Shown: positions 52,625-63,394 of the stretch, piece after piece
Numbering within the stretch: the first letter of the stretch is position 1
Layout: every line of letters starts with the position of its first letter
Assembly: GCA_963752755.1 (NCBI GenBank)
Contig: CAVVZJ010000011.1
Coordinates: 62,001 to 126,000 of the forward strand
Direction of reading: 5' to 3'
DNA: 64,000 nucleotides
Source of the DNA: CAVVZJ01 sp963752755
Lineage (GTDB): Bacteria > Planctomycetota > Planctomycetia > Isosphaerales > Isosphaeraceae
Made by a program: the position numbers and the translations under genes
The notes under the pieces: generated by a model
Databases searched by the model: none
Told to the model about the DNA's origin: nothing
Seen by the model: only the letters and a program-made list of their open reading frames with translations

Positions 52625-55600
52625 CTAGGCGACCGGCACCTCCCGAGGTGGTTCGGTCTCGGCTGGTGCTTCGGTGAACTCGGCCCCCTTGGCGTGCTCG
52701 GCTGCGTCACCCCAGCCGAGCAGGCGGATCATGCCGGACTTGGCCTGTAGCGTCAGGCTGAAGAGGCTGGGGACCAGGATCAAGGTGAAGACGGTCGAGA
52801 CGATCAGGCCGCCGAGCATCACGCTGCCCAGGCCGCGGTACAAGCTCGCTGCCCGCCCCGGGAAAGAGGACCAGCGGCAGCAGGCCGAGCACGGTCGTCG
52901 AGGTCGTCATGAAGATCGGCCGGATGCGGGTCCGGACGCTCTCCAGCACCGCCGGGACGAAGTGCATGCCGTCCTCGCGGATGTGGTTGAGCGCCTGGTG
53001 GACGATCAGGATCGGGTTGTTGACCACCGTGCCGATCAGGATCACGAAGCCGAGCATCGTCAAGACGTCGAGCGGCTGGAGGATGAACCGGTTCAAGAGC
53101 CAGAGCCCCGCGAACCCGCCGACGGCGCCCAGCGGCACGCTCAGGATGATCACGAACGGGTAGAGCCACGACTCGAAAAGTGCGGCCATGAGCAGGTACG
53201 TGATCAGGAGGGCGAGGACGATGTTGAACCGGAGGGCCTCCCAGGTGGCGGTGAGCTTGTCGGCCGTGCCGGCGAGGTTGATCTGGTACAGGCCGTTCTC
53301 CAGCTCGCCGCCCTCGCGGAGGGGCTTCACGATCTTCTCGCGGATCAGGTCCATCGCGTCTTCGAGAGCCATCTCGGGCGGCGGGCTGACCTCGATCGTG
53401 ATGGCCCGCTGGCGCTCGCGGTGGTTGATCTGCTCGGGACCGCTGCGGAGCGTGACGCGGGCCAGGGCTTCCAGCGGCACGAGGTCGCCAGCCGGCGTGG
53501 CGACGGGGAGCGAGGCGAGGTCCTGGGTCTGGCTGGCGAAGTCGGCGCCGCCGAGGATGGTCAGGTCGATCTTGTCGCCGCCGAAGTAGTAGTCGCCGGC
53601 GTAGGCGCCGTCGTTCAGGGCATCGACGATGTAGCCGAGGTCGGAGGCGTTGACGCCCATGTCGGCGGCCTGCTCCCACTTCGGATCGACGTGGATCTCG
53701 GGGCTGGAGAGGTCGAGGCTGGGCACCGGGCGGACCTGGGCCTTGGGGATCAACTCGCCCTTGACCTGCCCGAGCACCCGGCCGCCGAGGTCGACGAGCT
53801 TCGGCAGCTCGGGGCCGACGATCTCGACGTCGATCGTCCGGCCGGCGGTCAAGCCCTGCTCGAAGAGGCTCGACTGCTTGGCGACGACGAACATGCCCGG
53901 GATCTTCGAGCCGATCTGCTGCACGAGCGGCACGAGCGCCGCGGCGTCGAGCGGGTCGGCCGAGCGGAGGCCGAGGAAGAGCTGGCGGCCGCGGGCGACG
54001 TAGAAGAAGTCGCTGATCCTCGGCTTGCCGGGCTCCGGCGGGGTCGTCTGGTCGTAGTCCCAGTAGGGCTTCAGCTCGGCCTCGATCTGCTCGCCGAGGT
54101 CCTTGAGCATGTCGATGTTGTAACCCGGCGGCGGCAGGAGGATGCCGAGGACGAGGTTGCGGTTGCCGGTCGGCAGGTATTCGACCTTCGGGATCATCAG
54201 GTAGCTGAGGAAGCACGCCAGGCCGACGAAGACGCCGACCGTCACCAGCCGGCGGAGCAGGCCGCGCTGGAGCCAGGCGTTGACGCCGACGACCAGGGCG
54301 CACGAAGCCGGCGCCGAGGCGGTCGAACGGCCAGACGATCACGTCGCGGACGAACCGGCCGACCGCCTGAGCCAGCGTCTCGGACCGCGGGCCGACCTTC
54401 CAGCGGGGTCGGCCGCGCGAGCCGGTTCGCGGACGGACCGTCGCCGTTGGTCGGGACCGTCGCCGTTGGTCGGCCCGTGGCTCGGGTGCGTGCCGGGAAC
54501 GGCCGCGGCGGCGGCGAGGGCCTCGCCGGGGCGGTCCTTGAGGATCGCGGCGGCGGCGGTCGGGATCACGGTGATCGAGACGATCATCGAGAGGCCGACC
54601 GCCGCGCTGATCGCCAGGGCGATGTCGCGGAAGAGCTGCCCGGCCTCCTCCTGCACGAACAGCACCGGCAGGAAGACGGCCAGGGTCGTCAGCGTCGAGG
54701 CGACGACCGCGCCCCAGACCTCCTGCGGCCCCCTCGACCGACGGCCCGGAGCACGGTCTCGCCGCGCTGGTAGTGCTGGTAGATGTTCTCCAGCACGACG
54801 ACCGCGTTATCGACGAGCATGCCCACGGCGAACGCCAGCCCGGCGAGGCTGATGACGTTCAGCGAGCGGCCCAGCAGGCTCAGGATCAGGAACGTGCCGA
54901 TGATGGAGGTCGGGATCGCCAGGCCGATGATCAGCGTCGAGCGGCCGCTCCTGAGGAACAGCAGGAGCACGGCGATCGTCAGCAGGCCGCCGACGATGAT
55001 GTTGTCCTTGACCAGTCCGATGGCCGAGTAGATGTAGTCCGTCTCGTCGTAGACCTGGTTGAGCTCCAGCCCCTGAGTGGCGAGCGGGCCGTCGTTCAGC
55101 TCGGCGGTGGCCTCGCGGAGCCCGGCCATGACGTCGAGCACGTTGGCGCCGGTGTCGCGGATGGCGTTGATGGCGATGTTCGAGGTGCCGTAACGGCGGA
55201 CCATGCCGTCGGGCTTCTTGTAGCCGAGGTGGACCATGCCGACGTCGCGGACATAGACCGGCGTGCCGTTGCGGGTGGCGATGATGACGCTCGGCGACCT
55301 GCTCGGGGCTGCGGAACTGGCCGAGGGTCCGGATCACATAGCGGCGCTTGCCTTCCCAGAGGTCGCCGGCGGAGGTGTCCTTGTTCTGGGCGATCAGGGC
55401 GCGGCGGACGTCCATGATGGTGAGCCGTCGGGCCGCGAGCTTCTGCGGATCGACGATCACCTGCATCTCCTCCTCCTCGCCGCCGTTGACGTTGGAGTTC
55501 GAGACGCCGGGCACCCGCTCGAAGCGGGCTTCGATGACGTCCTCGGCGAACTTGCGGAGGCGGGGCACGGCGATCGGCTCGGGCAGGAGGGCGTTCAGCT

Positions 55601-56180
55601 CGGGGTGCTGGTCGGCGGAATCCTTCAGCCGCTTCACGGCGAGGGCGGCGTTGCCCGCGTCGATGGCCTGGATCGCCTTCGCGATCACCGGCGCGAGCTG
55701 GGGATGAGCCTGGCCGAACTCGGCGATCTGCTGCCGCGACGGGTTCTTCTGGCTGAGGATGAACCAGGCGATCGGGCGGTCGGAGAGGTTCGAGGTGCTG
55801 ACGACCGGCTCGTCGGCGTTCTCGGGATACTCGCGGACCTGCTGGAGCCGGGTGTTGACCAGCAGGAGGGCCTCGGCCATGTCGGTCCCGACGGAGAACT
55901 CCATCGTGATCCGGCCCATCGAGTCCATCGACTCGGACGTCATCTTGGTGACGCCCTCGACCCCTTTGAGCTGCTCCTCCTGCTCCTGGATGATCTCGCG
56001 CTCGACCTCCTGCGGGCTGGCCCCCGGCCAGCTCGTCTCGACGGTGATCGTCGGGACCTGGACCTCGGGTGTGAGCTGGGTCGGCATCCGGAAGACGGCG
56101 ATGAACCCGAAGAGGGCCACCAGCAGGACGCCGACCGTCACTTTGACGCGGTTGCGGACGAAGGATTCGATCAGGGACAT
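52625..56180 (-). CDS. RND-family efflux transporter (AcrB/CzcA-like; about four frameshifts)
   Basis: ATG at 56180 gives MSLIESFVRNRVKVTVGVLL. The porter domain shows TITVETSWPGASPQEVEREI and ITMEFSVGTDMAEALLLVNT. The membrane half shows LRSGRSTLIIGLAIPTSIIG, LNVISLAGLAFAVGMLVDNA and VVVLENIYQHYQRGE. The second half repeats these (PTGNRNLVLGILLPPPGYN, VLTMLGFVILIGTVVNNPIL) and ends LVPSLFSLTLQAKSGMIRLL. Shifts lie near 55290, 54745, 54340 and 52850. Total about 1185 residues, somewhat longer than typical, with a Ser/Pro-rich insertion mid-protein. The adaptor gene ends about 95 bases upstream. Confidence 0.9.
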
Positions 56181-56273
56181 CGCTCGTAGTTCCTTGCCGC
56201 TGGGGGGAACTCGGGGCCGGGCCGCACGCGAGGCGGACTCGCGGAGGGAGTCGACGGAGGAATTCGGGCGGGT

Positions 56274-57588
56274 TTACGGGTTGGGCGATGCGGTGGCCTC
56301 GGGGGCGAGGATCTGGTTGACCAGGACGCTCTGGCCGGGTCGGAGACGCTCGTTGCCCTGGACGACCACGGTCTGAGTCGGCCTTCAGGTCGCCCAGGAC
56401 CTGGATCAGGTTGCCGTCGGCGACGCCCAGGGCGACGGGCACAAGGCGGACCTGGCCGAGCTTGGGTTCCTTGGGGTCGAGATCGATCACGCAGACGACC
56501 GGGCCGCCGGTCCCGCCGAGCACGAGAGCGTCCTTGCTCACGAGCAAGGCTTCCTCGGACGGGCCGACGGGCAGGGTCACGCGGGCGAACATGCCGGCCT
56601 TGATCAGGACCGAGCCGTCGCGCTCGGGGTTCTCCAGCTGGATCTTCACGGGGAAGGTCCGCGATCGGGCGTCGGCCCGGGGGACGATGTGGGCGACCTC
56701 GCCGGCGAACGCCTCGCCCGGCAAGGCCGAGAGCTCGACCCGCGCCGGTGTGCCGGAGCGACCCTCGACCGTACGCGAGGTGCGAAGGAACCGGATGTAG
56801 TCTTCCAGCACATTGATCGTGATGTCGACCGTGTCCAGGGCCACGACCTCGGCGACCGGTGCACCCTTGGAGACCCACTGGCCGATCTGGGTGTGCTCCG
56901 CCGCGACGTAGCCGTCGAAGGGAGCACGGATGGTCAGCTCGGCCAGCTCGTCCTCCAGGCGGCGGACTTCCTCCTTCTGCGCCAGCACGTGAGCGGCGGC
57001 CTGGGCGATTTGCTCCTGACGCGGTCCTTTCTCCAGAAGTTCGAGCGCCGCTTTCGCTTCGAGTACGGCCTGCTCGGCCTGCTCGGCCTGGGCGATCGAC
57101 TCATCGACCTCCTCGCGGCTGGCGTTGTTCGACTGCACCAGGCTCATCAGGCGACGGCTCCGGAGGCGCTGGTACGTGCGCATCGCCTCCGCCTTCGCCA
57201 GGGTGGCCTGTCCGCGCTCGATCTCCTCGGGCCGCGAGCCGTTTTCCAGCTCGGCAAGTTGCTGCTCCAGGGCGGTCAGCTCGGCCCTGGCCCCGGCGAG
57301 CATGATCTCGACCGGTTCTGTGCGGAGCACGGCGAGAACTTGCCCCTCTTTGACGCGGTCGCCCTCGTCGATCGGGTATTCGACGACCCGCTGCTCGGCG
57401 GCGCTGCTGACGATGCTCGTGCGGTGCGCCTCGACCGTGCCGACGAACGACTGCCCGGCCTGGACCCGGCGTTGGATGATCGTCGAGGCGGAGACGGGCA
57501 CCGGGCCGGTGGCCTGGGCGTGGGCTGCGTCGGCCGTTGCGAGGGCCGTCGCGAGGGCGATCAGGAGCGCTGCTTGGCGGGTCGGCAT
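56274..57588 (-). CDS. RND efflux periplasmic adaptor (membrane fusion protein; one frameshift)
   Basis: ATG at 57588, inside the end of the marR gene, gives a signal peptide (MPTRQAALLIALATALATAD). The lipoyl-like domain (VVEYPIDEGDRVKEGQVLAV) is followed by a long coiled coil (about 95-215), then DELAELTIRAPFDGYVAAEH and beta-barrel parts (GEVAHIVPRADARSRTFPVK). Near 56375 one indel moves to a frame ending GQSVLVNQILAPEATASPNP at 56274. It would link the inner-membrane RND pump to an outer-membrane channel. No channel gene is seen here. Confidence 0.92.
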
Positions 57589-58067
57589 CGCTTCTTGTCC
57601 TCGGTTTCGGGGGGCTGGGCGGGCGACTCCTCGCGGAGGTTCCGCTGGATGGTCGCGAGGGTCTCGTTGAGCGCCTGGAGTTGCTCGGGCGAGAGACCCG
57701 CCGCGGCTCGGGCGCGGACGAGGCGGGCGGCCTCGGTGATTGTCTCCCAGACCGGGGCCACGCGTGGCGTGGGCCGGAGGAGTTTCTTGCGACGGTCGCC
57801 GGGGCAGGCGTGGCGCTCGATCCAGCCGTCACGCTCCATCCGGTCGAGGATGCCCGCCAGCGTCGGGGCCTCGATCCGCATCCGCTCGGCCAGGGCCACC
57901 TGCGACAGCTCTCCTTCCAGGGCGAGACATCCGAGCACCTGCCACTGGCGGTAGGTGATCCCGTAGGGCGCGAGCTCCTCGTTGAGGGCTCGCTCCAGGG
58001 CGTGTGAGGTCGAGCTGGTCCAGAAGATCAGGCTCTGATCGAAGTCGTAACGTAACAATCGCATCAC
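57561..58067 (-). CDS. MarR-family transcriptional regulator
   Basis: ATG at 58067 gives MMRLLRYDFDQSLIFWTSST. The winged helix comprises YGITYRQWQVLGCLALEGEL, SQVALAERMRIEAPTLAGIL and DRMERDGWIERHACPGDRRK, with the wing motif GDRRKKLLRPT. It has 168 residues and is intact. Its last 28 bases overlap the adaptor gene, so marR, adaptor and pump form one transcript. It is the probable repressor of this operon, relieved by a substrate of the pump. Confidence 0.93.
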   Translation of the reverse strand: MMRLLRYDFDQSLIFWTSSTSHALERALNEELAPYGITYRQWQVLGCLALEGELSQVALAERMRIEAPTLAGILDRMERDGWIERHACPGDRRKKLLRPTPRVAPVWETITEAARLVRARAAAGLSPEQLQALNETLATIQRNLREESPAQPPETEDKKRCRPAKQRS

Positions 58068-58080
58068 CTCCGGACATCCG

Positions 58081-58599
58081 TTAGCTGCCTAAGAATAGTC
58101 TAATCGCGACCGGGCGCGGGTCCAGGAAAAAGATGGGGATCACCCGGGCGACGTCGGCAAGCTCGACTTCCTGATACTCCAGGGACCATTCTCGCATGTA
58201 GCGGACGCGACGGGGCATGATCCGATAGACGATCAGCTCGGGGTTGTCAATTGTGCCGAGGTACTGGCGGAGCAGCGGGTTGTCGTCCCAGATCTGCTGG
58301 AGCAAGGCGCGGTCGGTGACAACCTCGGCGATTCCGGTGATGCGTACCTGGTCGTGTTTGTCGTCGAGGTAGCACAGCTCGACTTTGGGATTCGCGGCGA
58401 TCTCGGCGGTTTTGTGATAGGAACGGAGGTTGGCGACATAGACGAGGAAGCCGTCGGTCCGGACTGGCGAGACGGGACGGACGCGGGGCTGGTCGCCGTC
58501 GATCGTGGCGAGCTGGGGGAACCGGCAGGCCGCGACGACCCGGGCGGCGAGCAGGGCCACCTGGGTCGGCGGTGCGGGCTCGGGTTGCGGTCGGGTCAT
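58081..58599 (-). CDS. Pyridoxamine 5'-phosphate oxidase-like flavin-binding protein
   Basis: ATG at 58599 opens an intact 172-residue frame. Split-barrel features are CRFPQLATIDGDQPRVRPVS, DGFLVYVANLRSYHKTAEIA and NPKVELCYLDDKHDQVRITG, with EWSLEYQEVELADVARVIPI near the end. This is the FMN-binding PNPOx-like/general stress protein 26 group; whether it binds FMN, F420 or haem is not readable. It lies 14 bases upstream of marR, so it is probably the first gene of that operon. Confidence 0.88.
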   Translation of the reverse strand: MTRPQPEPAPPTQVALLAARVVAACRFPQLATIDGDQPRVRPVSPVRTDGFLVYVANLRSYHKTAEIAANPKVELCYLDDKHDQVRITGIAEVVTDRALLQQIWDDNPLLRQYLGTIDNPELIVYRIMPRRVRYMREWSLEYQEVELADVARVIPIFFLDPRPVAIRLFLGS

Positions 58600-58647
58600 C
58601 GCGGACCTCCAGGTTGTGGATGGGTGGCGGGTCGCAAAGCGGCGTGG

Positions 58648-61194
58648 TCAGTCTCCCAGGGCGACGGGTCGTGGTCCCGCGCTGAGCACGGGAACGACGA
58701 GCGAGCGAGCCGACGCGCCCGCCTCGATGAGCACCACCTCGGCGGGGGCGTGGGGCCATTGCTCGACGACCCGCCAGGTCGACGCGGCACTCAGGCCGGC
58801 GAAGAGAACGACGGAATGAGCCCGGTCGGCCGGGTTCGGGCCGGCGACGATCAAGGCGCTGGCCGGGTGGGCGTAGGTCGTGCCGTCCAGGGTAAACGAG
58901 GCCGGGCCGAAGCGGACGGGCCAGGACGCCGCGAGCGAGGCTGCGGCGGCGTTCGTGGCGGGTCGCCCGATCAGGAGCAGGTGTCGGCCGTTGCGGTCGG
59001 CTCCGGTCAGCTCGGCGTCGGACTTGATCGGGACGGTGATGTTGCTCCAGCGTCGCCGCAGAAGTGCTTGCAGACGTTCGGCCGCCTCGCGCTGGGCGTC
59101 GGCGTCGTGGAGGGTTCCATAGACGATCAAGGCGTTTTCCAGGTCGTTCTCGAAGGCGTTGACCGACCAGAAGCGGCCGGAGTCCCAGCGGTCGCGGACG
59201 TCAAGACCGAGGCGTTCGAGGGGCTCCGGGCCGAGGACGTCGGCGCGGAAGGCGTCGAGCGAACGGCCGTGCGCCTTCGCGGCCTGGGCGAAGAAGTCGT
59301 CGGTGGTGGCGGTCTGACCGGCATGGGCGCGGCCGAAGGCGTCCATGAAGACGTCGAAGGTGGCGGGACCCATCTGGCGACGCAAGGCGGCCAGCACGAG
59401 CAATCCCTTGCCGGAGGCGAGGTCGTACCAGTCGTTGGAGCGGAGGTCCGGATGGACCTCGGGAAGCGGCACGTCATGGCCGAGACGGGCCCGGGAGGTC
59501 AGGTACTTCACAGTCGGGGCGAAGAGGGCGAGGTCGAGGCGACGGCGATCGGAGTCGGTCGGCTTGTCGCTCCCAAGCGCCTTCTCCAGCGCGACGACCT
59601 TCTCGAAATCGGCGAAGGCGGCGGCGAGCCAGAGGTCCGCGTTGGCAGCGGGTCGGATCGTGCCGTGCCAGGCCGGCGGTCGGGTGCCCTCGGGACGGCG
59701 ACGGTGCTCGGATTCCGAAGGGCCGGCGAGATCCACCGCGGCGGGTTTCGCGTCGGAGTCCACCGGCGGCGGCGTGGCCGTGAGGATGGTCCAGTCGTTC
59801 GGGACGAGCGCGCCGGTGTCGGGATAGCGCTCGCGCTCGGCGTCGGTCGGCTCCCACGTCCGGCCGCGAGGCGGGCCGAAGACGGCGTACGTCTTCAGGT
59901 TTTTGATCATATCGGCCGTGGCGAACTTGGCGTCGAGGGACGGCCAGGCGCAGAGCGGCGGGGTGGTGAACGCCTCGAACCCGAAGTCGGCGGCGATCCG
60001 GCCCCGGCGGGCATCGAAGAGTTTCAGCCAGGCGCGGTCGCGGTCCGACGGGTGGAAGACGACGTTCGCCGGCTTGCCTTCCAGGCCGGGCACCGTTTCG
60101 AGACGGACGTGGAGATCCTTGGCGTTATTGCAGCCCCAGTAGAAACCCTTCGTGCCCCCGAACCACTCGTCGCGACCACTCCGCCAGAGCCGTGTCCGGC
60201 GCGTGCCTAGCTCGAACATGGCGACCTCGTCGGTCTTGGCGTCGGCGATGAGCCATTCGTTGGTATAGAGGCCGTTGTTGTCGAGGCTGAGATGGGAGAC
60301 GATCGCGTCGATGGAGTCGCCGTACTGGAGCGCGTGACGGATTCGCGAGCAGAGGGGCCTGCCGTCCGGGTCGAACGCGGTCTGGTCGAGAGTCGTCTCG
60401 CAGACAACCATGCCAGCGTCGTTCATGTAATAATCCATGCCGCTCATGATGCCGCCGGGGTACGTTTGCATCAAGACGCGGTGTCCGTCGGCGGGCTGGA
60501 CGTCGAGCCAGACGAAGAAGTTGCGGGCATGGTAGAGGTTCCACATCGTGATATGACCGATGATGACGTGACCGTCGGCCGTGGCGGCGCCGGTGGCGGC
60601 GAAGGCGGAGCAGTGTTCCTCGTGCGACGCTCGCGGCTTCCCCTCGGCCGGCACGCGGAAGTCGCCGGCTTCGAGGCCGTTGGCGGTCGCCTCCAGAGCC
60701 TCATCGACGAACGAGCATTCCACTTCCGCGTTGATCGCCACCACATCGGTCAGGTCAATCGGCCGTCCGTCCACCTCCGCGCCGGCGGCGGCGGCGCCGT
60801 CGGCGATGCCCTTCATCTCTTCGAGGTATTCCTTCTCGTAGCGCCGGAGAAACAGAGCGTTGGTCAGGTTCCTCAGCTCGCGCCAGCCGTCGGCGGGCGA
60901 CTTCGGGGCGCGGTAGCGTCCGAGAGACTGGATGTACGCCTCGATCTCGCGCGCCAGAAGATGGCCGTGCTGGTAGCCGCGGTCGTAGGGGGAGCCCTCG
61001 ATGTGGAGCACGGTCCAGCCGTCCTGCGGATACTTGTACGCCGGTCCGTGGCGGCTCACCGAGGCCGGGTCGGGGCAGAACGTCTTCGACCCCTTCTTCA
61101 CCTCGGGCGACGGCCCGGCGGCGATCAGGACCGGCAAGGCGACGACGAGCCAGAGCCGGACCAGCCGTCGGCGGAATGCGGGCGCGGGCAACAT
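58648..61194 (-). CDS. Secreted C45-type (acyl-CoA:6-APA acyltransferase-like) hydrolase fused to an M1-peptidase-like tail
   Basis: ATG at 61194 opens an intact 848-residue protein with a signal peptide (LVRLWLVVALPVLIAAG). An Ntn-hydrolase-like C45/phospholipase B-like domain follows: SPYDRGYQHGHLLAREIEAY near 68-87, INAEVECSFVDEALEAT and HEEHCSAFAATGAATADGHV, with Cys195 as the expected autocatalytic nucleophile. From about residue 560 the sequence resembles the C-terminal helical part of M1 aminopeptidases (GKGLLVLAALRRQMGPATFD, AHAGQTATTDDFFAQAAKAH). No HExxH is present. It is extracytoplasmic; the substrate is unknown. Confidence 0.78.
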   Translation of the reverse strand: MLPAPAFRRRLVRLWLVVALPVLIAAGPSPEVKKGSKTFCPDPASVSRHGPAYKYPQDGWTVLHIEGSPYDRGYQHGHLLAREIEAYIQSLGRYRAPKSPADGWRELRNLTNALFLRRYEKEYLEEMKGIADGAAAAGAEVDGRPIDLTDVVAINAEVECSFVDEALEATANGLEAGDFRVPAEGKPRASHEEHCSAFAATGAATADGHVIIGHITMWNLYHARNFFVWLDVQPADGHRVLMQTYPGGIMSGMDYYMNDAGMVVCETTLDQTAFDPDGRPLCSRIRHALQYGDSIDAIVSHLSLDNNGLYTNEWLIADAKTDEVAMFELGTRRTRLWRSGRDEWFGGTKGFYWGCNNAKDLHVRLETVPGLEGKPANVVFHPSDRDRAWLKLFDARRGRIAADFGFEAFTTPPLCAWPSLDAKFATADMIKNLKTYAVFGPPRGRTWEPTDAERERYPDTGALVPNDWTILTATPPPVDSDAKPAAVDLAGPSESEHRRRPEGTRPPAWHGTIRPAANADLWLAAAFADFEKVVALEKALGSDKPTDSDRRRLDLALFAPTVKYLTSRARLGHDVPLPEVHPDLRSNDWYDLASGKGLLVLAALRRQMGPATFDVFMDAFGRAHAGQTATTDDFFAQAAKAHGRSLDAFRADVLGPEPLERLGLDVRDRWDSGRFWSVNAFENDLENALIVYGTLHDADAQREAAERLQALLRRRWSNITVPIKSDAELTGADRNGRHLLLIGRPATNAAAASLAASWPVRFGPASFTLDGTTYAHPASALIVAGPNPADRAHSVVLFAGLSAASTWRVVEQWPHAPAEVVLIEAGASARSLVVPVLSAGPRPVALGD

Positions 61195-61380
61195 GGGTAA
61201 ACTCCTACGCGAGCGGTTCCGGAGAGGATCATTCGATTGTACCCGTTTCGCCGGTCCGATCCGAGAGTTCGCAAGGATTCGCAAAGGCCGCACTGGGCCT
61301 CCGGCCAGCTCTCTTGCGGCGGCATTGGCCATTGCTGTAGATTTGGATGCGAAAGGGGCGAGCCAATCGGGGAGGTTGCG

Positions 61381-63053
61381 ATGGCGAAGACGAAGACGAA
61401 GGCCAGGTCGAAGGCGAAATCCGGGGTCGCCGTGAAGCGGTCGAAGGCCGGGTCGAGAGCGACAGTCCGCGTGGACAAGGTGATTGTGACGAACCTGAAA
61501 GCCTTGCGGGCCAAGTACGGCGCAACAGGACTCACGGCGATCCGAAACGCCGTCAAGGCCCTGATCGCGGCCGACAAGGCGAAGGGGCTCAAGACGGTGC
61601 TCGTCGGCCTCGACGACGCCAACACCCTGAAGAAGCTCAAGGTGAAGGCCGTCAAGTCGGCCGGCGATCCGAAGCAGAACAAGGACGCGATCGACGGCGT
61701 CTTCCGGGCATACACACCCGATTACCTGATGATTTTGGGGTCGATCGATGTTGTCCCGCATCAGGATCTCATCAACCCGGTCTACAGCCCCGGTGCCGAT
61801 GATGACAGGCTGGCACCCGGCGACCTGCCCTATGCCTGCGAGGCGCCCTACAGTCAGAAGCCCGAGGACTTCACCGGCCCGACCCGCGTCGTCGGCCGCT
61901 TGCCGGACCTGACCCGGGGAACCGACCCCGCCTATCTGATCTCCGTGCTCGACCGGGCGGCGAGGGCCACTCCCGGGGCGTTCGCCTCCTATGCGAATTA
62001 CCTGGGCATCAGCGCGGCGGTCTGGCAGAACTCGACGCGGCTGAGCCTCCAGAAGACGTTCGGCTCGGGCAATGCCTTGCATCTCTCGCCCCCCGACGGG
62101 CCGAACTGGCTGCCGGCTCAACTCCAGGCCCGCGCCACTTCATCAACTGCCACGGGGCCGCGGCCGACTCGCATTACTACGGTCAACTGGGCAACAGCTT
62201 CCCGATCGCCCACGACGCCTCGTACCTCGCCGGCCGGTTGCAGGAGGGGACGGTCCTCTCGGCCGAATGCTGCTACGGGGCCGAGTTGTACGACCCGAAC
62301 CTGACCGGCGGACAGCCCGGGATCGGCAACACGTATCTGGCCTGGGGGGCTTATGGCGTCTTCGGTAGCTCGACGATCGCCTACGGCCCGGCCGTCGGCA
62401 ATGGCGCCGCGGACCTGATCTGTCAGTTCTTCCTCAAGCATGTGCTGGGCGGAGCGTCGCTCGGTCGGGCCGCTTTACAGGCCCGGCAAGACTTCGTGCT
62501 GGCCTCGCCGGTGCTCGATCCGATCGACCTGAAGACGTTGGCCCAGTTCAGCCTGATGGGTGACCCGTCGATCCAGGCGGTGCAATCGGCGCACGCCGCG
62601 GCGTTTCTGCCGAAAAGCGGCGGGGCGATCGCGATGGCGGAGGCCGCCGGCGCGGCGGAGGCGCCGGGCGTCGGCCGGGCCTTGCGGCGGACGCAGCTCG
62701 TCCGGATCGGCTTCGCCCTGGGCGCCGCGGCGTTGACGATCCTCACGGGCCTCCGACCGGAGACGCCGGCGCGGATCGTGGCGATCCTGCGGCGGGAGGC
62801 CGAGCGGCTCGGTCTGACCGATGTGAACGTCGCGAGCTTCACCGTGGCCTCGTCCCGGCCGGCGTTCGGGGCCTTGCTGGCCGAGGCTCACGGGATCGCC
62901 GCTGCCGCGGCCGGACTGCCGGGCACGCCGCAGGAGGTCCACCTCGCGATCGGCCGGATGCCCGAGGCCCAGGCCCCGGCGCCGCAGTTGCAGGCGATCC
63001 TCGTCCGCGAGGAAGATCGTCAGATGATTGTCCGACACCTGTTCAGCCGTTGA
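61381..63053 (+). CDS. Caspase-fold (clan CD, gingipain-like) protein with Lys-rich N-terminus (one frameshift)
   Basis: ATG at 61381 is preceded by GGGGAGG. The first 30 residues are Lys/Arg/Ala-rich (MAKTKTKARSKAKSGVAVKR), unlike a signal peptide. KVIVTNLKALRAKYGATGLT and YTPDYLMILGSIDVVPHQDL follow. After a missing C near 62136 the catalytic region reads HFINCHGAAADSHYYGQLGN (His at about 257) and VLSAECCYGAELYDPNLTGG (Cys at about 296-297). That is the His-Gly / Cys dyad pattern of clan CD. FGSSTIAYGPAVGNGAADL and LMGDPSIQAV match C25-like proteins. Length about 557 residues; the substrate is unknown. Confidence 0.75.
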
Positions 63054-63066
63054 GTTGAGCCGAGCG

Positions 63067-63306
63067 ATGACCTATCGTGGCCGGGTCTTGAAGAAGCCGT
63101 TCGGCGTTGGCTCCAAGAGCGAGCACGAGGCCGTGATCCTCGTCACCGAATCGGGCGAGTTTGTCCTGCGCCGCCAGGGTGGCAACCCGTTTCAGGACCC
63201 GCAGCTCGATTCGCTCGTTGGCCAGTCGATCACTTGCGAGGGTGTGTTGCACGGTTATACGCTGATCATGTCCGAATTTCAGGTGATCGACGACGCCGAA
63301 GCCTGA
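63067..63306 (+). CDS. Small hypothetical protein, 79 aa
   Basis: ATG at 63067 gives MTYRGRVLKKPFGVGSKSEH. Alternating strands (AVILVTESGEFVLRRQGG, SLVGQSITCEGVLHGYTLIM) suggest a small beta-barrel, perhaps OB-like. It has 79 residues and is intact. It starts 13 bases after the caspase-fold gene, so the two are probably co-transcribed. This makes it a candidate partner or regulator, but no function is known. Confidence 0.65.
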   Translation: MTYRGRVLKKPFGVGSKSEHEAVILVTESGEFVLRRQGGNPFQDPQLDSLVGQSITCEGVLHGYTLIMSEFQVIDDAEA

Positions 63307-63394
63307 CGGTGGGGCCGAGGGTCGCGGGCGGCGGCCGTCCGAGATAGGATGGTCGTGGGGATGAAGAGCGACCCCAGGGCGAGGTCACACCACG

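Noticed and set aside
52674..54773. Long open frame of 699 codons on the plus strand
   Set aside because: It is the antisense of the RND transporter, made possible by high GC; its composition (Asp/Arg/Gly/Val repeats) is typical of a shadow frame.
1601..57588. Programmed frameshifting or stop-free recoding as an explanation for broken genes
   Set aside because: Breaks occur at unrelated contexts, in both directions, in many unrelated genes and in patches, with no slippery heptamer or shared structure; sequencing error is simpler.
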